Source: Ochrobactrum sp. RH2CCR150
GTDB taxonomy: Bacteria; Pseudomonadota; Alphaproteobacteria; Rhizobiales; Rhizobiaceae
Assembly: GCA_014138095.1 (NCBI GenBank)
Contig: JACGXE010000002.1
Span: forward strand, 372,001 to 436,000
Length of the DNA: 64,000 bases
Direction: 5' to 3'
The translations under genes and the position numbers were made by a program. Positions 1 through 9,484 of this stretch are shown one piece after another. Within the stretch, counting starts at the first letter, position 1. Every line of letters starts with the position of its first letter. The notes below the pieces were generated by a model. That model had not been told where the DNA came from and made no database searches. It worked only from the letters and a program-made list of their open reading frames with translations.

Positions 1-3000
1 CTCGACCGTTCCGCCGACACGTATATCGCGCTGCTCGCCGTCATGAAGGCGGGCGCGGCCTATGTGCCGCTGGCAACTGCCTTTCCGGAAGATCGCATGG
101 CCCTCATCATCGAGGATGCCAATGTCCGGCTTGTCATTTCGCTTGAGGCCTATACGGCCCGCGTTGAACAGATGCCCGTGCCGCATGTGCTGATCGACGG
201 GGCTGGCGCTGAAATTTCAAAGCAATCGATCGCACCGCTGGACAAGGCCGCCAGAGCCGCCAACCCCGACCAGATTTGTTATATTCTCTATACGTCAGGA
301 ACGACAGGCAGGCCGAAAGGCGTCGCGATCCTGCATCAGAGCTTCTGCAATTTCCTGCGCGTCGCGGCGATGTCCTACGGCTACAAGCCGGGAGACCGTG
401 TTTATCACGGTATGACGATTGCCTTCGACTTCTCGGCGGAAGAATATTGGGTGCCGTTTACCGCTGGCGCGACTGTCGTGCCTGCGCCGGGACCGATGAC
501 GCTGGTTGGCGAAGAACTCGCCGATTTCCTGCGGAAGAATGACATCAACTGCATGGCTTGCAGCCCGACGCTTTTGTCCTCCATCGAAACCGATGTGCCA
601 AAGCTGCGCCTGCTGATGGTGGGTGGCGAAGCCTGTCCGCTCAATCTGGTGACGCGCTGGACGAAGCCGGGTCGTCTGCTTCTCAATACTTATGGCCCGA
701 CTGAAGCGACTGTCACGGCCACAATGGGCGTTTTGACGCCCGACAAACCGGTGACAATCGGTGCACCGCTGCCGACCTATTCGATTGTGATCATCGAGCC
801 GACGGAACCAAAGCTGACCGACCCGGATGAACTGGGCGAAATCGGCATCGCCGGTATTGGCCTTGCTGTCGGTTATCTTAACCGGCAGGATCTGACCGAC
901 CAAAAATTCATTCCTGATTTCATCGGCTTGCCCAACAACCCGTCAGCACGCATCTATCGCACGGGCGATCTGGGGCGCATCAATGCTGCGGGCGAGATCG
1001 AATATCATGGGCGTATCGACACACAGGTGAAGATTCGCGGTTACCGCATCGAGCTTGGCGAGATCGAAGCCGTTCTGCTTGATCAGCCGGGCGTTGCACA
1101 GGCCGCCGTCACCACCTGGGAAATCGAGCCGGGTCGTGTGGAGCTGGTTGCTTATTACGCGCCGAAGTCCGGCGTGCTGCCGCTGCAGCGCGCCGATATT
1201 GCGCGCGAGCTGAAACGCCGCCTGCCGTCCTATATGGTGCCGGCCTATCTCGAAGAGCTGGCCGCCATTCCAATGACGGTCTCCAACAAGGCCGATCTGA
1301 AGCGCCTGCCGAAGCCGACCAATGTTCGACTGTCAGCGGAACGGGAAATCGTGCCGCCGAGCAATGATGATCAACGCTTCATGGCGAATGCGTTGGCGGA
1401 AGTGCTCAATCTGGACGAGGTTTCGGTCGAGGATCATTTCTTCGACGATCTGGGCGCCAATTCGCTGCTCATGGCGCGCTTCTGTGCCCGCGTGCGCACC
1501 GCGCAGGGCTGGGAAACGGCGTCGATGCGGGATATCTACCTGCATCCGACCATCGCAAGTCTGGCTGCGTATCTGCATGCGCCGCAGCAGAAAACAGCGG
1601 CCACGGTCGAACGTCAGCTTACCCACAAGGCATCCAATTTCGCTTATTGGGCCTGCGGCGTTGCGCAGCTCGCCTTCTACGGGATCTATGCCTATGTCGC
1701 GCTGGTTTTCTTCGATGGCGGTCTCGATTGGGTTTACGATGCGCTCGACAATCCGCTTCAGCTCTATTTCCGATGCGTCGTGCTGGCGGCCGCAAGCTTC
1801 TTCGCAACGACGGGTTTTGCCATTGTTGCAAAATGGGTGCTGATCGGGCGTTGGAAGACAGAAAGCTTCCCGATCTGGGGCCTGCGTTACTACCGCTTCT
1901 GGGTGGTCAAGACGCTGATCCGCACTGCGCCTGTGGTCCTGTTCCGTGGCAATCCGCTGTACAGCCTCTATCTGCGGCTTCTCGGCGCGAAACTTGGCCG
2001 CAACACGGCCATTGAATGCCGGGCTATTCCGGTCTGTACGGACCTGATTTCTATTGGTGAGAATTCCATTCTGCGCCGCGAATCCAATATTCTCGGTTTC
2101 AAGGCCGAAAGCGGCTATATCCACACCGGTTCGATCACCATTGGTGATGGCGCTTTTGTGGGCGTCGGTTCGACAATCGATATCGACACCAGGATCGGCA
2201 ACGGAGCGCAGCTTGGCCATGCTTCCTCGTTGCAACGCGGTCAAAGCATTCCCGACGGCGAACATTGGCATGGGTCGCCTGCGGCACCGACCACGGCAGA
2301 TTATTGCAAGGTGCGTAGCATTACCCTGTCCAAAACCCGCCGCATCGTCTTCGAGATCTTTCAGCTTGTCGGGCTGTTCATGCTGGTCACACCGTTCCCG
2401 TTCCTGTTCCATAGCTATTGGCAGAGCGTTGGCGACGACTATCAGGAAACCATCGGCATCGTGGCCATCGGCACGACCGTCACACTGTTCGGTGCGCTGG
2501 CCGTCGCCTTTATCGCTGCGGTTGCAGTTCCGCGTCTGGCCAGCCTGTTCCTGAAGCCGAACCGCACCTATACGCTCTATGGTTTCCATTATTGGCTGCA
2601 GTCGATGGTGGAACTGGCCAGCAATTCGCGCCTTCTCAATCTGCTGTTCGGTGATAGCTCGGCGGTGGTGCATTATATGCGGGCTATCGGCTGGAACCTG
2701 AACAAGGTGGTCCAGACCGGGTCCAATTTCGGCACCAACCAGCAGCATGAAAACCCGCTTTTGTGCGAAATCGGCAGCCAGACAATGGTGTCGGATGGTC
2801 TGTTCATGATCAATACGCACAAATCGGCGGCCACGTTCCGGCTGGAACATACGAAGGTCGGTGAGCGGAATTATTTCGGCAATAATATCTTTTATCCGTC
2901 CGATGGACGGACCGGGGAAAACTGCCTTCTTGGCACCAAGGTTATGGTTCCGATCGAGGGGCCGGTGCGTGAGAATGTCGGGCTTCTGGGTTCGCCTTGC

Positions 3001-3828
3001 TTCGAAATCCCGCGCATGGTCAATCGTGACAAGGAACTGATTGCCAATATTGATGAAGATGACCGCCTGCGCCGTTTGCGCCGCAAGAACTTCCACAATT
3101 TCCGCACGGGACTGATGTTCCTCGCGGAACAGTGGCTCATGCTTTTCGCCACGCTGGCTATCTGGGACCGCGCGCTCAACTATTATGATGACTGGAAGTA
3201 CAACGCATTGTTTGCGGCTGTGGTTCTGACAGCGGGCATTGCGATACCGTTCTATATCTTTATCGAACGTCTTTCGCTGGGCTTCGGCAAGCTGAAGCCG
3301 CGCATGACGACGATCTATGATGAAGCTTTCTGGCGGCATGAGCGCCATTGGAAACTGTCGGATTCGCCGATTACGCAGCTCTTCGCCGGAACGCCATTCC
3401 GCCCGATGATCCTGCGCTGCCTCGGCGTGAAGGTCGGTCGCCGCGTCTATGACGGTGGCGCCAATCTGACCGAGCGTTCGCTGGTCGAAATCGGTGACGA
3501 TGCGACCTTGAATGAAGGTTGCGTGATCCAGCCGCACTCGCTGGAGGAGGGCGCTTTCAAGTCGGACTTCATCCGCATTGGCAATGGCTGCACACTCGGA
3601 CCATCGGCATTTGTCCATTATGGTGTTGTGATGGGTGACGGCTCTATCGTCGATGTCGATTCCTTCGTCATGAAGGGCGAGGTGCTGGAGCCTTATTCAG
3701 TCTGGCGTGGTAATCCGGCTAAGCTTAACCGTTTCGTCGTCCCGGTAACAAAGGACGGAACGGTGCTGGCCAATGTCAAGCAGGCGGCGGGTTCCGCCGC
3801 TCTTCGTCCGGTGGGGGCGTCCGCTTGA
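1..3828 (+). CDS. Pls/PosA-type non-ribosomal peptide synthetase (5' end missing)
   Basis: The frame is open from base 1, so the start lies upstream; the first in-window ATG is at 43. Counting from that Met, an adenylation domain shows A3 YTSGTTGRPKG (about 83-93), A5 NTYGPTEAT, A7 YRTGDLGR and A8 GRIDTQVKIRGYRIELGEIE. A carrier domain follows with DLGANSLL, whose Ser474 is the phosphopantetheine site. The C-terminal half has three pairs of hydrophobic segments alternating with hexapeptide-repeat (LbH) domains. This A-T-(TM-LbH)x3 order is that of epsilon-poly-lysine synthetase (Pls/PosA family), which makes amino-acid homopolymers at the membrane without standard condensation domains. The substrate cannot be read here. 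The TGA overlaps the TTG start of the acetyltransferase gene, and a PPTase follows that could activate it. Confidence 0.85.
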   Translation, partial: LDRSADTYIALLAVMKAGAAYVPLATAFPEDRMALIIEDANVRLVISLEAYTARVEQMPVPHVLIDGAGAEISKQSIAPLDKAARAANPDQICYILYTSGTTGRPKGVAILHQSFCNFLRVAAMSYGYKPGDRVYHGMTIAFDFSAEEYWVPFTAGATVVPAPGPMTLVGEELADFLRKNDINCMACSPTLLSSIETDVPKLRLLMVGGEACPLNLVTRWTKPGRLLLNTYGPTEATVTATMGVLTPDKPVTIGAPLPTYSIVIIEPTEPKLTDPDELGEIGIAGIGLAVGYLNRQDLTDQKFIPDFIGLPNNPSARIYRTGDLGRINAAGEIEYHGRIDTQVKIRGYRIELGEIEAVLLDQPGVAQAAVTTWEIEPGRVELVAYYAPKSGVLPLQRADIARELKRRLPSYMVPAYLEELAAIPMTVSNKADLKRLPKPTNVRLSAEREIVPPSNDDQRFMANALAEVLNLDEVSVEDHFFDDLGANSLLMARFCARVRTAQGWETASMRDIYLHPTIASLAAYLHAPQQKTAATVERQLTHKASNFAYWACGVAQLAFYGIYAYVALVFFDGGLDWVYDALDNPLQLYFRCVVLAAASFFATTGFAIVAKWVLIGRWKTESFPIWGLRYYRFWVVKTLIRTAPVVLFRGNPLYSLYLRLLGAKLGRNTAIECRAIPVCTDLISIGENSILRRESNILGFKAESGYIHTGSITIGDGAFVGVGSTIDIDTRIGNGAQLGHASSLQRGQSIPDGEHWHGSPAAPTTADYCKVRSITLSKTRRIVFEIFQLVGLFMLVTPFPFLFHSYWQSVGDDYQETIGIVAIGTTVTLFGALAVAFIAAVAVPRLASLFLKPNRTYTLYGFHYWLQSMVELASNSRLLNLLFGDSSAVVHYMRAIGWNLNKVVQTGSNFGTNQQHENPLLCEIGSQTMVSDGLFMINTHKSAATFRLEHTKVGERNYFGNNIFYPSDGRTGENCLLGTKVMVPIEGPVRENVGLLGSPCFEIPRMVNRDKELIANIDEDDRLRRLRRKNFHNFRTGLMFLAEQWLMLFATLAIWDRALNYYDDWKYNALFAAVVLTAGIAIPFYIFIERLSLGFGKLKPRMTTIYDEAFWRHERHWKLSDSPITQLFAGTPFRPMILRCLGVKVGRRVYDGGANLTERSLVEIGDDATLNEGCVIQPHSLEEGAFKSDFIRIGNGCTLGPSAFVHYGVVMGDGSIVDVDSFVMKGEVLEPYSVWRGNPAKLNRFVVPVTKDGTVLANVKQAAGSAALRPVGASA

Positions 3829-4292
3829 CCGATCCCGCCTCAAGCTCCAGTGAGATTAGGCTTCAATCCGTGACGGACGATTTGCGGTCACGGATAGCCG
3901 CGCTGGAGCTTGCCCCAGGACAGGAAAATCTTGTCGCGGATAATGCCAGCTCGCTGGAAGAGGCAGATGAAGATGAGGATGCCCGGCCACGCGCTGTTTT
4001 CGCAGGCGGCGAGCTGGTCGGTTTCCTGATGTATGATGCGACAAGCGATGGCGACAATGCGCAGATCTATCGCTTCATGATTGACCGCGCTTTTCAGGGG
4101 CGCGGTTACGGAAAAGCTGCGTTGCAGCAGGTTTTGGCCGAGATAAAGGCGCTGGGTCACATTCACCGCGTTTCCATCTGCTATGAGCCGGAAAACGAAG
4201 GCGCGCGCCAGCTTTATGCCAAGGCAGGCTTTGTCGAAGACGGTCTTGATGAAGACGGCGAGGTGATCGCCCATCTCGATCTTCGCGGTTGA
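3825..4292 (+). CDS. GNAT family N-acetyltransferase
   Basis: A 155-residue protein starting at TTG, overlapping the TGA of the NRPS gene (TTGA) and so translationally coupled to it. The acetyl-CoA pyrophosphate loop QGRGYGKAAL lies around residues 91-100, followed by the GNAT C-terminal pattern NEGARQLYAKAGF. The fold resembles spermidine/diamine acetyltransferases (SpeG/BltD-like), but the acceptor is unknown. The N-terminus is acidic (EEADEDEDA). Its position between a Pls-like synthetase and a PPTase suggests that it modifies the monomer or product, or gives self-protection; this is inference. Confidence 0.8.
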   Translation: MTDPASSSSEIRLQSVTDDLRSRIAALELAPGQENLVADNASSLEEADEDEDARPRAVFAGGELVGFLMYDATSDGDNAQIYRFMIDRAFQGRGYGKAALQQVLAEIKALGHIHRVSICYEPENEGARQLYAKAGFVEDGLDEDGEVIAHLDLRG

Positions 4293-4302
4293 GAATACCG
4301 AT

Positions 4303-4953
4303 ATGGCAGAACCTCAGTCCGGCTTTTCCGAAACGTCGCTTTTGGAAAATGCGTTAAACGAAGCCATGCGCGCAATCGCGCCCAAGGGCATTTCAACGGC
4401 TTGCCGGTTCATTCGGGACGGGGATGAAGCCCGCTTACTGGGTGATGAGATTGCTACGCTTCCGGCGCGAAATCCGGTTCGTCGTCGCGCCAGCGGCGCG
4501 GCACGTATTGCAGGGAGGGAATTGCTCAAAGAACATGGCGGAGGCGACTTCGCGATTTTGCGCGGCGCTTCGGGCGAGCCAATTTGGCCGTCGGGCATTG
4601 TCGGCTCCCTCGCTCATGATGACGATATTGCTGTTGCTGCAGTGGCAAAGAGCGCCGATTTTCTCGCAGTCGGGATTGATGTGGAACCGGCTATTGCGCT
4701 GCCGGAGGATATTGCCGCACTGGTGAGGCAGCCGGGTGACCGATTGCCAAAGGGCACAGCCGATGCGGATCGTATTCTGTTTTGCGCCAAGGAGGCGGTC
4801 TATAAAGCCGTCTATCCACTGGACCGTGTGATACTGAACTATGACGATATCATCGTCGATCTGCAGCAAGGCCATGCGCGCACCACGACGGGCAGAAACG
4901 TCCGGGTCGTCTTTTGCCGCGCGCCAAAAATCGTGGCGCTGGCCCATCTCTAA
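4303..4953 (+). CDS. 4'-phosphopantetheinyl transferase (EntD/Sfp type)
   Basis: A 216-residue enzyme that would transfer phosphopantetheine from CoA to a carrier-protein serine. It shows the two family signatures, GIDVEP (Mg and CoA binding) around residue 125 and FCAKEAVYKAVYP around residue 160, matching the G-[IV]-D-x-E and [FW]-x-x-K-E-[AS]-x-x-K motifs. The length fits the EntD branch. It starts 10 nt after the acetyltransferase gene, and the likely partner is the Ser474 carrier site of the upstream synthetase. It could also serve a siderophore synthetase elsewhere, as EntD does in Brucella-like genomes. Confidence 0.88.
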   Translation: MAEPQSGFSETSLLENALNEAMRAIAPKGISTACRFIRDGDEARLLGDEIATLPARNPVRRRASGAARIAGRELLKEHGGGDFAILRGASGEPIWPSGIVGSLAHDDDIAVAAVAKSADFLAVGIDVEPAIALPEDIAALVRQPGDRLPKGTADADRILFCAKEAVYKAVYPLDRVILNYDDIIVDLQQGHARTTTGRNVRVVFCRAPKIVALAHL

Positions 4954-4994
4954 AAAGCATCGAAGGCCGGAACCTGGCGGGCTTCCGGCCTTCG
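4951..4994. terminator. Bidirectional terminator between PPTase and dhaL
   Basis: A perfect 12-bp inverted repeat (CGAAGGCCGGAA at 4961-4972, TTCCGGCCTTCG at 4983-4994) with a 10-nt loop lies between two convergent genes. Read on the minus strand, the stem is followed shortly by TTTTT (4951-4957), so it best serves dhaL. Confidence 0.8.
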
Positions 4995-5011
4995 ACATGT
5001 GTGGAGATGTA

Positions 5012-5656
5012 TCAGGAATGAGCTGATACGAACTCCGACATTCTGACGATCAGGAATGTGCCGACAGTGGCGCCTGCATCCTGAAGACCAATGGTCTTTT
5101 CCTGGAAGGCAGCAGCCTTGCCATGCTGGGCAACCAGAGACTTGGTAGCTTCCAGCGCGTCTTCGGCGGCCTTTGCCGTCGCAGCCAGTGCGTCGGGCAG
5201 GGAAGCACCCGCAGCAGCCTGAGCTTCAAGCGTGACAGCAATCGGGTCGAGTACGTCGAGCAGGGTCTTGTCGCCAACCTTGGCTTTGCCCCGTTCTGCA
5301 ACACCGTCGCGATAGGCGCGCCAGAAGGCGGCCATTTCGGCAGTGCCAATCGCGTCAACGCCTTCACAGGCCTTGCTTGCACGCAAGAAACCCGTTGCCG
5401 TCAGTGTGCCCATGGTGGACGGAGCGACGCGGGCCATGGTGGCACCGGCCAGACGCAGCAGCTTGGCAATGCCAGCAGATTCGCCTTCTTCGGCTGTTGC
5501 TTCGGCAGCGGCCGCGAAAGCCTTGCTCATGGTGATGCCGAGATCGCTATCGCCAACCTTGCCGTCGAGCGAGATCAGGAATTCGCGCTGTTCTGCGAAA
5601 AGCTGCTTCCAGCTATCGAACAGATTGATGAGATCGGAAGCCTTGATGGAGTTCAT
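5012..5656 (-). CDS. dhaL: Dihydroxyacetone-kinase-type subunit DhaL
   Basis: A 214-residue ATP- or ADP-binding subunit of a two-subunit DHA-type kinase. Asp31, Asp36 and Asp38 sit in DGKVGDSDLG with the D-x4-D-x-D spacing of the Mg-nucleotide ligands of E. coli DhaL (D30, D35, D37). It lies 9 nt downstream of dhaK at the end of a minus-strand operon with a CUT2 sugar importer. No PTS-type DhaM is present, so phosphate probably comes directly from ATP. The substrate may be DHA or a related ketose such as erythrulose, as in the DerK/LerK relatives. Confidence 0.87.
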   Translation of the reverse strand: MNSIKASDLINLFDSWKQLFAEQREFLISLDGKVGDSDLGITMSKAFAAAAEATAEEGESAGIAKLLRLAGATMARVAPSTMGTLTATGFLRASKACEGVDAIGTAEMAAFWRAYRDGVAERGKAKVGDKTLLDVLDPIAVTLEAQAAAGASLPDALAATAKAAEDALEATKSLVAQHGKAAAFQEKTIGLQDAGATVGTFLIVRMSEFVSAHS

Positions 5657-5665
5657 GGCGTCACC

Positions 5666-6667
5666 TCAACCGGCAATGTGCTTGAAGAACGGCGTATTCG
5701 CCGAAGCAGCGATAAGCGGCTCCAGTTCGTCGTCGAGATGCAGCACGGAGATCGAAGCGCCAGCCATTTCCATGGCGGTGGCGAATTCGCCGATCCAGAT
5801 GTGCTTTACCTTGACGCCGCGCTCGTCGAAGAGCTGCGCAACGCGGCGGAACATGATGTAAAGTTCTTCCAGCGGCGTACCGCCGAGACCGTTCAGGAGA
5901 ATGGCAACTTCATCGCCCTTGGCATAATCCTGCTCGGCGAAGATGCGGCCCAGAAGCTGGTCGACAACGGAGTCAGCCGGAGCAAGCTTGGTGCGGCTGA
6001 TGCCCGGTTCGCCATGGATGCCCATGCCGATTTCCATTTCATCGTCGCCGATGGAGAAGGTCGCATGACCGATTTCCGGCACAACGCAGCTCGACAGGGC
6101 AACGCCCATCGTGCGGGTGCGCAGGCGAGCTTTGTCGGCGAGACGCGTCACTTCATCGAGCGACAGGCCGTTGGCTGCTGCTGCACCGGCTGCCTTGTAG
6201 ATGAAGAAAATGCCCGCAACGCCGCGGCGCTTGTGCTCTTCACCAACAACCGACGAGGCAACGTCGTCATTGCCGACAACCTGCTTGACGGTAATGCCAT
6301 CGAGATCGGCCAGTTCGGCAGCCATGTCGAAATTGATGATGTCACCCGTGTAATTGCCATAGATGTAGAGCACACCTGCACCCTGATCGATGGCCTTGGT
6401 GACCTGATACATTTGCTCGGCGCTCGGCGACTGGAACACACCGCCAACGGCTGCGCCGTCGATCATGTTCTCGCCGATATAGCCGAGGAAGGTCGGCAGA
6501 TGGCCCGAGCCGCCACCGGTTGCGATGCCGACCTTGCCAGCCCTGGGCTTGGCAGTGACCATGCAGCGCTTGTCGTCGTTGACAAAGGTCAGTTCGGGAT
6601 GGGCCCGATAGATGCCTTCCAGCATCTCATCAACGAAATTGACTGGATCGTTCAGGAACTTCTTCAT
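5666..6667 (-). CDS. dhaK: Dihydroxyacetone-kinase-type subunit DhaK
   Basis: A 333-residue substrate-binding subunit. [15 protein letters not shown] contains His56, Asp109 lies in GNYTGDI, and His218 lies in GMGIHGEPG. These are the same positions as the E. coli DhaK active-site residues His56, Asp109 and His218, the last of which forms the covalent hemiaminal with the ketone substrate. The catalytic machinery therefore looks complete. The gene sits between the importer permease and dhaL, so the imported compound, or a ketose made from it, is probably phosphorylated here. The exact substrate (DHA, erythrulose or a branched ketose) cannot be told from sequence. Confidence 0.9.
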   Translation of the reverse strand: MKKFLNDPVNFVDEMLEGIYRAHPELTFVNDDKRCMVTAKPRAGKVGIATGGGSGHLPTFLGYIGENMIDGAAVGGVFQSPSAEQMYQVTKAIDQGAGVLYIYGNYTGDIINFDMAAELADLDGITVKQVVGNDDVASSVVGEEHKRRGVAGIFFIYKAAGAAAANGLSLDEVTRLADKARLRTRTMGVALSSCVVPEIGHATFSIGDDEMEIGMGIHGEPGISRTKLAPADSVVDQLLGRIFAEQDYAKGDEVAILLNGLGGTPLEELYIMFRRVAQLFDERGVKVKHIWIGEFATAMEMAGASISVLHLDDELEPLIAASANTPFFKHIAG

Positions 6668-6690
6668 GATTTCCTCTTGAGATTATCGGG

Positions 6691-7716
6691 TTATTTCTTG
6701 CGTTGCTGGGTGACGAAGAAGGCGGCGGCCAGAAGAATGAAGCAGCCGACGACGAGACGCTGCCACGTGCTGGGAATACCGACCAGGACCAGAACGCTGT
6801 TGATGACGGTGATGAGCAGGACACCCAGAATAGTGCCGAAAACGCTGCCCGTGCCGCCGGTAATACGTGCGCCACCCAGAACCACAGCGGCAATGACGCT
6901 GATTTCGGTTCCGACAAAGTCGAATGGGCTCGACTGACGGTTGGCGCAAACATGGATGATGCCTGCAAGACCGGCAAGACCACCGGCATATCCGAACAGG
7001 AACAGATGGATTGTTCGCAGATTATAGCCAAGGCGGCTTGCGATCTGGCTGTTGCCCCCCATGGCGAAAATGGCGCGGCCCATCAGCGTGCGGTTCAAGA
7101 TCCACCAGGTCAGGATCGCTGCTGCAGGCAGGATCAGGAAGTAGAACGGCATGGTGATGGTTGCGCCGTTGGCGGATTCGAACTGGAACAGGGGCAGGCG
7201 GCCAAAAGCGCCCATCGTCGGCGGCAGCGACATAATCCAGACAGTGCCGACAAAAGCCAGCAGGAAGCCGCGGAACAGATATTGCGTGCCGATGGTGACG
7301 ATCAGTGACGGAACTTTCAGACTATGCACCAGAACGCCGTTGATCAGGCCAAGAAAGACGCCGCCAGCAATAGCCATCAGGATGACGAAGACGATTGGAA
7401 GCGTCGGCATATAGGCCTGCACCAGAAGCGTCAGTGAATAGACCGTGCAGGCGGCAATGGCCGTGAATGAAACATCAATGCCGCCAGCGGCGAGAATGAT
7501 AAAGACGCCAAGCGCGAAAAGGCCCATCACGACGCTGGCGCGACCGATATCGATCAGCGTCGAAGCCTGCAGAAATGCAGGATTGACAATCGACACGATC
7601 ACGCAGATCGCGACCAGAAGGAAGAAGGTGATGGATTCAGGGCGCCTGCGAATGAAGTCACCCAGCTTGAAGGAACGGGTCTGGCCCAGTTCCGGCTGAT
7701 ACTGCGACACGCTCAT
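6691..7716 (-). CDS. CUT2 sugar ABC transporter permease (RbsC family), second permease
   Basis: A 341-residue inner-membrane permease of the ribose/AI-2/xylose importer family, with eight to ten hydrophobic segments. Features include GLINGVLVHSLKVPSLIVT in the cytoplasmic coupling region and GGARITGGTGSVFGTILGV near the C-terminus. Its ATG overlaps the 3' end of the ATPase gene by 4 nt. It is distinct from the other permease of the operon (10526-11551), so the channel is probably a heterodimer, as in the Lsr system. Confidence 0.9.
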   Translation of the reverse strand: MSVSQYQPELGQTRSFKLGDFIRRRPESITFFLLVAICVIVSIVNPAFLQASTLIDIGRASVVMGLFALGVFIILAAGGIDVSFTAIAACTVYSLTLLVQAYMPTLPIVFVILMAIAGGVFLGLINGVLVHSLKVPSLIVTIGTQYLFRGFLLAFVGTVWIMSLPPTMGAFGRLPLFQFESANGATITMPFYFLILPAAAILTWWILNRTLMGRAIFAMGGNSQIASRLGYNLRTIHLFLFGYAGGLAGLAGIIHVCANRQSSPFDFVGTEISVIAAVVLGGARITGGTGSVFGTILGVLLITVINSVLVLVGIPSTWQRLVVGCFILLAAAFFVTQQRKK

Positions 7717-9293
7717 TGGGCTACATCCTTTGGGGATTTTTCTTTTTGGGACGACATCATGGCTTGGTAGAGCTGGTCTTCCGTCGCCTCGGCGGCGTCA
7801 AATTCCTTGACGATGCTTCCCGCATTCATGACGAGAATGCGGTCGGCGTTTTGCAGCAGTTCGGGCAGGTCATCGCTGACGATGATGAGACCCATGCCGG
7901 CTTCGGCCAGTGTCTGGATGGCGCGGTAGATCGTGTCCTTCGATCCGACATCGACGCCGACAGTTGGGCCATGCAGCACGAGGAGCTTCGGACCGATGCT
8001 GAGCCAGCGACCGATGAGAACGCGCTGCTGATTGCCGCCCGAAAGGGCGCCGACCGGCAGATCCAGGTTCTTGGTATTGAGGCGCATCTGCTCCATCAGC
8101 GAGGCTGCGATTTCGCGGCCCTTTTTCTGATTGATGATGCCGAGGCTGTTGCTGAGACGGGTGAGGATAAGCGCGACTTCATTTTCGAAAATCGACTTGT
8201 CGAGGAAAAGACCCTCAGCCAGACGGTCTTCTGGCACGTAGCCGATGCCCAGTTCAATGGCTTCGGCAGGGCTTTTGACGTTGATCTTACGGCCTTCGAG
8301 CGTGATCGCACCGTTGGATGCCGGATCGACGCCGGTGATCGCCATCGCCAGCTCGTTGCGGCCTGAGTCGGCAAGACCCGTAATGCCGAGAACCTCGCCC
8401 TTGCGGAGCGTCAGGTTGATATTCTTGAAATCCGGCGACGACAGACCGTCCAGTTTCAGCAGCTCTGCCTCGCCGGGCGTACCGGTGCGATAACGCTCGG
8501 CGTCGATTTCGCGGCCAATCATCAGCTCGGAAAGCTGCTTCTTGGTGTAGTTCTCAATCGGGCCCTGCGCCACACACTGGCCATCGCGGAAAACGACGGC
8601 GTTACCACCGATGCGGTAGCATTCGTCGAGCTTGTGGGTCACGAAGAGGACGGCAACATTGTCTGCACGCAGACGATTGACGACTTCGATGAGGTTGTCG
8701 ACTTCGCGGCGCGTCAGCGACGTGGTCGGCTCATCCATGATGACCAGCTTGGCGCTCGTTGCGATCGCACGGGAAATGGCGACCAGCTGGCGCATGGCAA
8801 GCGGAAGTTCGGAAACGATGGTGTTCAGGAAGGCGCGGTCCGTCGGCAGGCCGACAGTGCTCAGCGCACGTTCCGCCGTCTGACGCAGCTTGGCGCGGTC
8901 GAAACGGCGCAGCAACTTACCGTTGCCTTCAACGAGCTGCTGATTGAGCGCTACGTTTTCGGCAACCGTAAGGTTCGGGATCAGCGAGAGATCCTGATAG
9001 ACAGTCTCGATGCCCGCAGCCAGAGACTGGATTGGATCGAGTTCTTTATAGGTCTTGCCATTGAGAACAATTTCACCCTCGCTCGGACCATGCGCGCCGG
9101 ACATGATCTTGATGACGGTGCTCTTGCCGCATCCATTCTCGCCGAGAAGGTGATAGGCCTCTCCGAGATTGAGCGTGAGGTCGATGCCGCGCAATGCATG
9201 CACGCCGCCAAACCGCTTGTGGATGTTGCGCAATTCGAGAAAACGCTCCGGTGTCCGGCCGTTTTCCGTCTTATTGTTCATCGTAGTTGACAC
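7713..9293 (-). CDS. CUT2 sugar ABC transporter ATPase (RbsA family, two ATPase domains)
   Basis: About 526 residues with two fused nucleotide-binding domains. The first has Walker A GENGCGKST and Walker B LVIMDEPTTSL. The second has the degenerate P-loop GLADSGRNE usual for RbsA, and the signature LSGGNQQRVLIG. The frame is open further upstream, but a GTG at 9293 preceded by GAGGAA at good spacing is the best start; an ATG at 9281 lacks an RBS. The first-domain signature region (LPLAMRQLVAISRAI) deviates from the usual LSxxxxQ. It energises the two permeases at 6691 and 10526. Confidence 0.9.
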   Translation of the reverse strand: MSTTMNNKTENGRTPERFLELRNIHKRFGGVHALRGIDLTLNLGEAYHLLGENGCGKSTVIKIMSGAHGPSEGEIVLNGKTYKELDPIQSLAAGIETVYQDLSLIPNLTVAENVALNQQLVEGNGKLLRRFDRAKLRQTAERALSTVGLPTDRAFLNTIVSELPLAMRQLVAISRAIATSAKLVIMDEPTTSLTRREVDNLIEVVNRLRADNVAVLFVTHKLDECYRIGGNAVVFRDGQCVAQGPIENYTKKQLSELMIGREIDAERYRTGTPGEAELLKLDGLSSPDFKNINLTLRKGEVLGITGLADSGRNELAMAITGVDPASNGAITLEGRKINVKSPAEAIELGIGYVPEDRLAEGLFLDKSIFENEVALILTRLSNSLGIINQKKGREIAASLMEQMRLNTKNLDLPVGALSGGNQQRVLIGRWLSIGPKLLVLHGPTVGVDVGSKDTIYRAIQTLAEAGMGLIIVSDDLPELLQNADRILVMNAGSIVKEFDAAEATEDQLYQAMMSSQKEKSPKDVAQ

Positions 9294-9387
9294 GTTAATT
9301 CCTCTGCCACAGTGCATCATCGCGCTTGCACGCAACGGTTCCGCTGTCGGCTGGTTGGCGGCAAAATCAACCGGGGTTAGTTGCCCG

Positions 9388-9413
9388 GATGCTTTCCATT
9401 CGCGGAAAGCACC
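9388..9413 (-). terminator. Intercistronic stem-loop between binding protein and ATPase genes
   Basis: TGCTTTCC (9390-9397) and GGAAAGCA (9404-9411) form an 8-bp stem with a 6-nt loop, extended by an outer GG/CC, in the 191-nt gap between the binding-protein gene and the ATPase gene. There is no clear T-run. It may stabilise the upstream message so that binding protein is made in excess. Confidence 0.5.
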
Positions 9414-9484
9414 CGAGGCCTTGACGCTGGGCGGCGATGGTGAACGGAACGGTCGCCACCCGCAGTCGGATCTTTTAAGGCTGC

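Noticed and set aside
1333-3618. A 761-codon open frame on the minus strand inside the NRPS gene
   Set aside because: It is antisense to a clearly coding sequence with NRPS motifs, has no domain pattern, and is rich in residues typical of shadow frames in GC-rich DNA.
5123-6937. A 604-codon plus-strand frame across dhaL and dhaK
   Set aside because: It is antisense to two genes with intact active-site residues, and its translation resembles no family.
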